A stretch of DNA of 28,094 bases from JBFJVZ01 sp041623895 (lineage in GTDB: Bacteria; Planctomycetota; Planctomycetia; Pirellulales; Pirellulaceae). The translations under genes were made by a program, and so were the position numbers. The notes below the pieces were generated by a model. That model had not been told where the DNA came from and ran no database searches. It was given only the letters and a program-made list of their open reading frames with translations. Positions 22,068 to 28,094 of the stretch are shown here, piece by piece. The stretch covers positions 1 to 28,094 of the forward strand of contig JBFJVZ010000041.1 in assembly GCA_041623895.1 (NCBI GenBank), read 5' to 3'. Every line of letters starts with the position of its first letter. Positions within the stretch are counted from its first letter, which is position 1.

Positions 22068-24379
22068 GACGTCTCCACCGGCAGAGTGGAGCGCACCAAT
22101 CGTTGTTGTACGAACATTTCGAGGATCAAAAACAGCAGCAACGCAAACAGTAGCCAACGCCAGATTTCGCGACCAAAGCGACGAACGCGATCATCGCTGC
22201 GGATGTCCTCCATGTTCGTATACACCGTCGCGCCAAGCTTCTCCGCGGCCGCCGATAATCGATCGGGCTGCACGTCGCGGAGGCTTGATTCGATGGTCGG
22301 CACATCGACAACGCGCAGGGTCGCGGCGATCAGCGGCTCGGACTCCGCCTGCTTGGGATCCGCCTGCTTGGGATCCTTTAACTGCGGTGCAGTCAAGCGG
22401 CGAAAGCGGTAGCTGCCGGGCTGTCGCGTTTCCGACCAGATCAAACGCGGGGAACCGTCTTCGCTGGGCTGCAACGTAACTTCTTCACCGCCGGGCAACT
22501 CCACCGTGTAAGTGCTGGACCTGGTTGCTTCCTGCTCAGCGTTCATTGCCCCGTCAAGAGCAACCGTTTCGAACTCTCTGAGCGGTACGTAAATTGGTTG
22601 CCCGACGTCGATACGCTCGGCCTTGCCCTTACCGGCCAGGTCCAAGACCAATTGCTGCATCATCGGCAAATAGACCAGCCTGAGCGGGAGCGTTGTCCAA
22701 TCCGTGTCACAGGGAATTCCAAATTGAACGATTTGTCCTCGACCCCGTATCGCGGAGACGACCAGCGGATCGCCGCCGACCATCCGCAACAGCACGACGC
22801 TGGTCGATGCATCTGGGATCGCCGTTCCCTGGGAATCGACGCTGGCGCCGGCGACTTTCAGGCGACGGTAGGCCCGCACATCGACTTCCGCCAGCGGCCG
22901 CTGATCGCCCGGCGCCAGCAGACGCCATGGTGCAAATTGAGGATTCAGCTCGCCGATTCGATAAGCTTCCGCATCGCTTTTTGAGGCGTCACCGACGATC
23001 GACTCAATGGCCGCTGGCATCCGGATGGTGCCGTTATCGCATTGCCAGGTGCCGTTGTAAGCTTCCGGCAGGAGTTGATCGCCGTCAAACACAACCAAGG
23101 CGCCACCGTCGAGCACATATTTGGCTAAGGCTTCTTTTGCATCTGCGGATGGATCGCGAATGTTGGCCAGCACGACCAGCTCCGGCGAAGTCTTGGCAAG
23201 CTCACCGGCAACGCGGTTGATGCGCACTGTGTTGGTTCGCACTGCATCGGGCTGATCATCGCCGCCAAAGGCAAATGGACTGAGCGCGATGGCCAGGAAG
23301 TCTGTTTCAGCCTCGAGTGGCTGGCTACTGGGCTGGCCATCGACCAGCAACACATTGATCTCTCGCATCACGTTGATCGCAACGCTACGGCGGTTGTCCG
23401 CTGTCAGCGCATCGCCGTGCTCGACCGCCACGCTGACTTCGTAGACACCTGGCGCATCGATGCGATGATTTAAACGTGACGTTGCCGAAGCCCTTGCCGG
23501 GATCGACGCCAAACGCGGTTCCAGAGCCTGGCCGCCCAGCGACCAGATCACGCGCAAATCGTTGACAGGATTGTCACTTGCATTGCGAATTCTGGCGGAA
23601 TACTGAGTGCTGCGTCCCGCGACGACCGCCGGCGAATCGACTGCGATCGAGTCGACCGAGACGTTGTTAAGTTCATCCGTCCCGATCCCGAAATTCCAAA
23701 AGCCAACGATCGGCTGGGGAGTCAAATCGGCAAGCGATGCGGCGACCGTGTCGACTGATTCCAGCGCGCCGCGCCCGAACATGTGACTTTGAAAATCGGA
23801 AACGATCAAGACCCGCCGCTGCTGATGCGATGCCTGCGACACCGCCTCGACTGCGGCATCAGACAGCCGCCCCAAATCAACCGGCCCGCCCGTAGCGCGG
23901 ATATCGCGAATCTTGCTGACGGCATCCGCTACGCCCATCGTGCCCGGTGGTGCTTCCACATGACTACTGAGTACCAGAATGATTTCATCGCGACGCGACA
24001 TTTTGCGAAGCAGTGCAATCAAGTCTTGTTTGGCTTTTTCGATCCTTGTTTGTTCCCCGTTTTTGCCGGCCGACATGCTGCGGCTGTCATCAATCACCAA
24101 GATCAGGGACTCAGGCGAATCACCAGGTAGCGACTGGAATCCCGTCAATACAGGGCGGGCAAGACAAAAAGCCAGCAGCACGGGAATGGTGCAACGCAAC
24201 AACAATAGAATCAAGTTGCTGATTTGCATTCGCCGCCGATTGATTCGTACCACGCTGTCCAAAAGATGCATCGCACCCCAATCGACCGTCCGAAATCGAC
24301 TGCGGTGCAGCAGGTGAATCGCCAGCGGAATCGTGAAGGCGAGCGCACCAAACGCAAGCAATGCGTTTAGCAGTGTCAA
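22064..24379 (-). CDS. BatA-like membrane VWA protein
   Basis: This 771-aa protein starts at a TTG (24377-24379) that overlaps the DUF58 stop (TTGA) and follows AAGGAG by 6 nt; longer readings run into DUF58. The N-terminal BatA domain (1-80) has two TM segments (about 4-24 and 54-75) and the family marks H-L-L-H-R-S-R-F-R and W-G-A-M-H-L-L. A VWA domain follows with D97-x-S99-x-S101 and L-I-V-S-D-F-Q-S; the threonine of the second MIDAS loop is not evident (G-G-P-V-D-L). The remainder contains beta-sandwich parts and a GATase-like segment, and a C-terminal TM (W-L-L-F-A-L-L-L-F-L-I-L). A 15-bp tandem duplication makes a D-P-K-Q-A repeat. It is expected to sit in the membrane with the other operon proteins. 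Confidence 0.87.
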   Translation of the reverse strand: MTLLNALLAFGALAFTIPLAIHLLHRSRFRTVDWGAMHLLDSVVRINRRRMQISNLILLLLRCTIPVLLAFCLARPVLTGFQSLPGDSPESLILVIDDSRSMSAGKNGEQTRIEKAKQDLIALLRKMSRRDEIILVLSSHVEAPPGTMGVADAVSKIRDIRATGGPVDLGRLSDAAVEAVSQASHQQRRVLIVSDFQSHMFGRGALESVDTVAASLADLTPQPIVGFWNFGIGTDELNNVSVDSIAVDSPAVVAGRSTQYSARIRNASDNPVNDLRVIWSLGGQALEPRLASIPARASATSRLNHRIDAPGVYEVSVAVEHGDALTADNRRSVAINVMREINVLLVDGQPSSQPLEAETDFLAIALSPFAFGGDDQPDAVRTNTVRINRVAGELAKTSPELVVLANIRDPSADAKEALAKYVLDGGALVVFDGDQLLPEAYNGTWQCDNGTIRMPAAIESIVGDASKSDAEAYRIGELNPQFAPWRLLAPGDQRPLAEVDVRAYRRLKVAGASVDSQGTAIPDASTSVVLLRMVGGDPLVVSAIRGRGQIVQFGIPCDTDWTTLPLRLVYLPMMQQLVLDLAGKGKAERIDVGQPIYVPLREFETVALDGAMNAEQEATRSSTYTVELPGGEEVTLQPSEDGSPRLIWSETRQPGSYRFRRLTAPQLKDPKQADPKQAESEPLIAATLRVVDVPTIESSLRDVQPDRLSAAAEKLGATVYTNMEDIRSDDRVRRFGREIWRWLLFALLLFLILEMFVQQRLVRSTLPVETS
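22346..22375. repeat. 15-bp perfect tandem duplication inside the BatA-like gene
   Basis: CGCCTGCTTGGGATC occurs at 22346-22360 and again at 22361-22375. It is in frame and duplicates the pentapeptide D-P-K-Q-A in a linker before the last part of the protein. This is probably recent slippage. Confidence 0.85.
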
Positions 24380-25278
24380 CTCATTCTCCTTCTGAATGCC
24401 ATGTACTCGTGCAACGCATCCTCGAATGGCCGATCCGTTGTCATGCGGACCAAATCGACGCGATGTTTTCTGCATGCGTCGCGGAGTTCTGATTCATGCT
24501 GAGCCAAGCGAGCCATATAGGCGTCGCGCAGCGGCCTCGCGTCGACCGTGTGTTCGTTTGCATCGTTTTCAAGGTCACGAAATTGGATCCGACCCGCAAA
24601 CGGGAAATCGACTTCGTCCGGATCCAAGACTTGAAAAAAAATGACTTCGTGGCGGGAAGCTCGAAACTGAGCGAGTGAACGGCCGATCGATTCAACGTCA
24701 CCCATGGAATCGGAAATGATCACCAGCAATCCGCGCCGTTTCAGCTTCGGCGCAACTTGTCGAAATACGCCACCCAAGTCGGTTTCGCGATGCGTCACTT
24801 CATCCGTTAACGCCGTCAATACATTTCGCAGGTGCGACGGTCGACTGCGAACCGGAATATGATCACGCGGCTGGTCGTCAAACGTGATCAGTCCGACACC
24901 GTCCTGTTGCCCCAGCATCAAGTAAGTCAGGGAAGCAGCCAACTGCACGCCATAGTCATATTTTGTCAGCCCGCCGGATCGTTCGCCGGCATACGCCATG
25001 GAACCGCTGCGGTCGACCAGCAACGTGCAGCGCAGATTGGTCTCTTCCTCGTACTCGCGAACAAAAAGCCGATCGCTCTTGGCGTAAACCTTCCAATCGA
25101 TGCTCTTCAGTTCGTCTCCACGGACGTATTGTCGGTGCTCCTTGAACTCGACGCTAAAGCCCTTATGAGGTGACCTGTGTCGGCCACTGCAGAAGCCTTC
25201 GACGACGCCCCGCGCTAGCAGTTGCAGCCTGGCCACCCGCGATAGATCTTTGGGAGAGATGAGATCCAGAATTCGCAT
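24376..25278 (-). CDS. DUF58 domain protein
   Basis: This 300-aa protein is a cytoplasmic DUF58 protein. The signature is G-F-S-V-E-F-K-E-H-R-Q-Y-V-R-G-D-E (40-56), then I-D-W-K-V-Y-A-K (60-67), R-L-F-V-R-E-Y-E-E-E (70-79). A degenerate VWA fold begins L-L-V-D-R-S-G-S-M (86-94) and contains L-L-V-I-I-S-D-S. DUF58 proteins usually pair with a MoxR AAA+ ATPase encoded just before them, and with BatA/BatB VWA membrane proteins after them. Here the downstream partners are present, overlapping by 4 bp, but the neighbour upstream is a divergent ceramidase gene. This is the first gene of the operon. No ribosome binding site is obvious. Confidence in the family is high; the role is inferred from operon company. 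Confidence 0.93.
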   Translation of the reverse strand: MRILDLISPKDLSRVARLQLLARGVVEGFCSGRHRSPHKGFSVEFKEHRQYVRGDELKSIDWKVYAKSDRLFVREYEEETNLRCTLLVDRSGSMAYAGERSGGLTKYDYGVQLAASLTYLMLGQQDGVGLITFDDQPRDHIPVRSRPSHLRNVLTALTDEVTHRETDLGGVFRQVAPKLKRRGLLVIISDSMGDVESIGRSLAQFRASRHEVIFFQVLDPDEVDFPFAGRIQFRDLENDANEHTVDARPLRDAYMARLAQHESELRDACRKHRVDLVRMTTDRPFEDALHEYMAFRRRMS

Positions 25279-25495
25279 GTTGGCAGCGCGTGGGTAGGTT
25301 TGGGGGAGGACGATTGTGCCATCCAGGCGGGATGCAACCAGTATATCCGCATTGGCCGCAAATCAGACCCCCAGATACGACCCAAGTTGGCAACCGGCAG
25401 CCGGCAATTCAGCCCCCCGCGAGCCACCAGCCACCGGGAAATCGCTCATAATGTTGGCTTTCCCTGATCCCACCAGTTTGCTCCCGAGCCCCGCC

Positions 25496-27637
25496 ATGAA
25501 ATCTCCGACTCGCACCGTCTGTGTTGGCTTGTTTGCTGCGTCCTTTGTCGTCATCAGCCTATCGCGCGCCCAGGCCGAACTCTCGGTTGGAGCTGCCGTC
25601 GTCGATATCTCGCCGACCCAGATGCCGGTCTTGGTCAACGGCGGCATGACCTCGCGTACGGCCAATGAAATAAGGACGCGGATCAACGCGCGGACAATTG
25701 TGATCAGCAACGAAAACGAACGTGTTGCCATGGTCGTTGTCGATAGCTGCATGGTCCCCAAAGAAATCTTGGACGACGCCAAACAACGAGCGGCCAGTCG
25801 CACCAAGATCAAGCCTGATCGAATCATGATCTCGGCAACGCATACGCACACCGCTCCGTCGTCTTTTGGAGCATTGGGGACCGATGCGGATTTGTCGTAC
25901 ATTCCTTTGCTCCGCGAAAGAATTGTCGAATCGATTGTTACCGCCGAAGCGAACTTGCAACCCGCGCGCGTCGGCTGGGGCTCGGGCGAAGCGTCCGAAT
26001 TCACGGCGCTCAGGCGTTGGGTCAGACGCCCCGATCGCATCGAGAATGATCCGTTTGGAAATCCAACGGTGCGAGCCAACATGCATTCGGCGCGTGACCC
26101 AAGTGCGGTAACGGGTCCGTCTGGACCGGAGGACCCAGAACTGTCGATGATCGTGTTTCAATCAACGTCCGGGCAGCCCATTGCCATCCTGGCCAACTTT
26201 TCGATGCATTACTTTGGCGACAAACCGATCAGTGCGGACTACTTCGGTCTCTTCAGCGACGGCATCGCCGGCTATGCAGCCTCCAAACATCCCGATGCCA
26301 AAAACACCGTTGGCATCATGTCGCACGGATGCAGCGGAGACATCTGGCGACGCGACTACTTCACCTTTAACGGTAAGGATGAAACGACAATCAGCGGCTA
26401 CACGCAAGGTTTATTGGACATCGCCAAGAATGTCTATGATTCGGTCGAGTACAGCGACGACGCGGAACTTGCCATGGCCGAAGCTCGCTTGCCGATGAAG
26501 TATCGCGTGCCCTCTGCGCAGCGGCTTCAGTGGGGAAAAACGATCACAGATGAACTAAACGGTGAACTTCCGAAAACCCGCGAACAAGTTTACGCACGCG
26601 AACAAATCTTCCTGAATGAGTTGCAATCCACCGAGGTCGTCGTGCAAGCGATTCGGATCGGCGATATCGGCATCGCGACGACACCGAATGAAACCTACGC
26701 ACTGACAGGATTGAAGCTGAAACTTCAAAGTCCGCTGAAACACACGATGGTGATCGAACTGGCAAACGGCGCCGATGGTTACATTCCTCCGCCGGAACAA
26801 CATCACTTGGGCGGTTACAACACCTGGGCCGCACGTTCGGCGGGTCTGGAAGTTGGGGCCGAACCAAAAATCGCCGCCGCGGGATTGAATCTGTTGGAAC
26901 AAGTAGCCGGCAAGCCGCGCCGGCCGTTTCGGCAATCGGCTGGTCCAGCCTCACAAGCGATCTTGAATCTGGAGCCAATCGCCTACTGGCGGTTGGATGA
27001 AATGGAAGCATCCGCTGCGGAAGATGCCTCCGGCAATCACCACGATGCCGTTTACGAATCGGGTGTGGTTTTCTTTCTGGAAGGACCAAAATCAAATCGT
27101 GGTGACAGAGCGTGGGTGTCAGGGGGCGAGACAAACCGCTGCGCCCATTTTGCCGGTGGAAGAATGCGGGCCAGAATCCCGTCGCTCCGCGATCAGTACA
27201 CCGTGATCATGTCGATTTGGAATGGCATGCCCAGCGATGGCCGCGAAACAACAGGCTGGTTTTTTTCACGTGACCGGTCTCACAGCGTGACCAGCCGAGG
27301 CGATCATTTCGGCCTGGGCGGCACGGCGACGAAGCCCGGAGTCCTGATTTTCAAACAAGGAAATGAAGCAGCGGTGGTTGGTTCGACAGTGATCGAGCGT
27401 TGGACCTGGAATCAAGTCGCGCTGGTGCGCGATGGCCGACGAGTGCGTGTGTACCTGAACGGAGTTGAAAAACCGGAAATTGACGTCGAAGCCGCTTATG
27501 ATGCACAGGCGCATATTCCGGAATGTTTCAGCGCAGGCCGCAGCGACAACGATGCCAATTGGGAAGGACGCTTGGATGAAGTGGCGGTGTTCGACAAAGC
27601 ACTTACCGTCAATCAGATCCAATCCCTGATTGAATAA
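25496..27637 (+). CDS. Secreted neutral/alkaline ceramidase-like protein with C-terminal LamG-type domain
   Basis: This 713-aa protein starts at the ATG at 25496, which gives a clear signal peptide (M-K-S-P-T-R-T-V-C-V-G-L-F-A, cleaved near A-Q-A, 25-27). The mature N-terminus (G-A-A-V-V-D-I-S-P-T) and S-A-T-H-T-H-T-A-P-S-S (113-123, with zinc-type H116 and H118) match the neutral ceramidase family (PF04734). Further family segments are N-F-S-M-H-Y-F-G-D (H238) and S-H-G-C-S-G-D-I-W. From about 490 onward the protein is different: Y-W-R-L-D-E and D-A-S-G-N-H-H-D-A begin a concanavalin/LamG-3-like domain, ending G-R-L-D-E-V-A-V-F-D-K-A-L. The substrate may be a sphingolipid or other amide; specificity is unproven. 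The divergent gap to DUF58 (25279-25495) is 217 bp with no clear promoter. Confidence 0.88.
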   Translation: MKSPTRTVCVGLFAASFVVISLSRAQAELSVGAAVVDISPTQMPVLVNGGMTSRTANEIRTRINARTIVISNENERVAMVVVDSCMVPKEILDDAKQRAASRTKIKPDRIMISATHTHTAPSSFGALGTDADLSYIPLLRERIVESIVTAEANLQPARVGWGSGEASEFTALRRWVRRPDRIENDPFGNPTVRANMHSARDPSAVTGPSGPEDPELSMIVFQSTSGQPIAILANFSMHYFGDKPISADYFGLFSDGIAGYAASKHPDAKNTVGIMSHGCSGDIWRRDYFTFNGKDETTISGYTQGLLDIAKNVYDSVEYSDDAELAMAEARLPMKYRVPSAQRLQWGKTITDELNGELPKTREQVYAREQIFLNELQSTEVVVQAIRIGDIGIATTPNETYALTGLKLKLQSPLKHTMVIELANGADGYIPPPEQHHLGGYNTWAARSAGLEVGAEPKIAAAGLNLLEQVAGKPRRPFRQSAGPASQAILNLEPIAYWRLDEMEASAAEDASGNHHDAVYESGVVFFLEGPKSNRGDRAWVSGGETNRCAHFAGGRMRARIPSLRDQYTVIMSIWNGMPSDGRETTGWFFSRDRSHSVTSRGDHFGLGGTATKPGVLIFKQGNEAAVVGSTVIERWTWNQVALVRDGRRVRVYLNGVEKPEIDVEAAYDAQAHIPECFSAGRSDNDANWEGRLDEVAVFDKALTVNQIQSLIE

Positions 27638-27687
27638 CGTCGTGGAGTCGTTGGCCGTGAGAACGTTTTGCCGCACCTGCTCATGAA

Positions 27688-27765
27688 TCAGGCAATCGCT
27701 GCCAACATTTGCCGCATTTGCACGGCCTGTTCAGGAGTCGGTACAAGCTGGCCCGCCACGTTCAT
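27688..27765 (-). CDS. Possible 25-aa microprotein or gene remnant
   Basis: A short frame reads M-N-V-A-G-Q-L-V-P-T-P-E-Q-A-V-Q-M-R-Q-M and ends A-A-I-A. Its composition looks protein-like (Ala, Gln, Met) rather than random. It has no visible ribosome binding site, and a stop lies three codons before the ATG. It could be the C-terminal remnant of a decayed gene. Support is weak. Confidence 0.15.
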   Translation of the reverse strand: MNVAGQLVPTPEQAVQMRQMLAAIA

Positions 27766-27866
27766 CGAGATTCAATGCTGAAATCACGGTCAAAACAGAC
27801 CTGCTGCGACTTGGCGTCGCGGCGGCATGAAACGACTGCTGCGCAAAAGACGTCGCGTGCAGCGAT

Positions 27867-27881
27867 TGGCGCGAGAATTGC
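27867..27881 (+). promoter_or_regulatory. Sigma-54 (-24/-12) promoter for glnB
   Basis: TGGCGCGAGAATTGC matches the RpoN consensus TGGCACG-N4-TTGC at all but one fixed position. The -24 GG (27868-27869) and the -12 GC (27880-27881) are spaced exactly as required. The start of transcription would be near 27893, about 37 nt before the glnB start codon. I found no clear NtrC-type enhancer site. Confidence 0.6.
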
Positions 27882-27929
27882 GGTCTGCTGCATGACCCAC
27901 TTCCCCGATATACCAAATAGACAATCATT

Positions 27930-28094
27930 GTGAAAAAGATCGAGGCGATCATCCGCCATTTTAAGCTGGATCAGGTGAAAGAATCCTTGGTGGATCAAGG
28001 ACTGCCGGGCATGACGGTGTCCGAAGTCAAGGGTTATGGACGCCAGCGTGGGCACAAGGAAATCTATCGCGGAACGGAGTATGACGTCGATTTC
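27930..28094 (+). CDS. glnB: Nitrogen regulatory protein P-II, 3' partial
   Basis: The window ends after 55 codons of a P-II gene. The GTG start gives M-K-K-I-E-A-I-I-R-H-F-K-L, the classic N-terminus. The T-loop begins at G-Y-G-R-Q-R-G-H-K-E-I-Y-R-G-T-E-Y51; Y51 corresponds to the uridylylated tyrosine in E. coli GlnB. GlnB/GlnK proteins sense 2-oxoglutarate and ATP/ADP and control glutamine synthetase, AmtB and NtrB. GlnB and GlnK cannot be separated without the C-terminus and the downstream gene (amtB would suggest GlnK). A sigma-54 promoter lies at -12/-24, which supports nitrogen control. No ribosome binding site is visible. Coding continues beyond the window. Confidence 0.95.
   Translation, partial: MKKIEAIIRHFKLDQVKESLVDQGLPGMTVSEVKGYGRQRGHKEIYRGTEYDVDF

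Noticed and set aside
22068..22157. Upstream extension of the VWA protein by 30 residues
   Set aside because: The ATG at 22067 has a ribosome binding site and a 4-bp overlap with the preceding stop, matching the other operon junctions.
25316..25495. GTG start adding 60 residues to the ceramidase-like protein
   Set aside because: It would bury the clear signal peptide that begins at 25496.
25363..26161. Minus-strand frames of 239 and 200 codons over the ceramidase start region
   Set aside because: They are antisense to a gene with a signal peptide and family motifs, and their sequences look unstructured.
27838..27863. GCTGCGC/GTGCAGC dyad as an NtrC enhancer for glnB
   Set aside because: It lies too close to the -24 box, and it does not match the NtrC TGCACC-type consensus.

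Overview
The window looks like chromosomal DNA of a planctomycete, probably near the Pirellulaceae (Rhodopirellula/Blastopirellula group). This is inferred from several traits seen together: weak or absent Shine-Dalgarno sites, a moderately GC-rich composition, a very long coiled-coil membrane protein beside DUF58 and VWA proteins, a Tat-exported alpha/alpha-toroid protein, a ceramidase/LamG fusion, and an FAD/Fe-S fusion oxidoreductase. I see no tRNA, rRNA, CRISPR array, insertion sequence or prophage.

Layout. 1-3680: a degenerate site-2-protease-like membrane protein (its start probably lies outside the window), dCTP deaminase on the minus strand, a LON-domain protein, and GTP cyclohydrolase I preceded by a hairpin. 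3681-3953: non-coding, with a nested imperfect hairpin and a dyad that covers the next start codon. 3954-6929: a 991-aa FAD plus Fe-S dehydrogenase fusion. 7050-9434: a compact plus-strand cluster of moaD, moaE, a cysteine desulfurase and a CxxCxxCC protein, which together suggest sulfur supply for molybdopterin synthesis. 9702-10372: an HU-family protein and a tiny lipoprotein separated by two strong dyads. 10407-12871 (minus): a small HNH protein, an M20D amidohydrolase and a BshB1-like bacillithiol deacetylase.

12967-25278 (minus) is the most distinctive block. Five genes are transcribed in the order DUF58, BatA/VWA, VWA plus glutamine-amidotransferase-like fold, a 1882-aa three-TM coiled-coil protein, and a Tat-exported toroid protein. 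They are joined by 4-bp overlaps or a 3-nt gap, so they are almost certainly one translationally coupled operon. It resembles the Bat-type (MoxR/DUF58/BatA/BatB) membrane systems, but no MoxR ATPase precedes DUF58: the next gene upstream is divergent. I infer an envelope assembly or stress complex; its function is unknown.

25496-28094 (plus): a secreted neutral-ceramidase-like protein with a C-terminal LamG-type domain, then a 292-bp gap carrying a good sigma-54 (-24/-12) promoter directly upstream of the P-II gene glnB, which is cut off by the end of the window.

Gene starts were chosen by homology, signal peptides, overlaps and ribosome binding sites, and several are shorter than the longest open frame. 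All family assignments come from motif recognition by eye. No database search was run.
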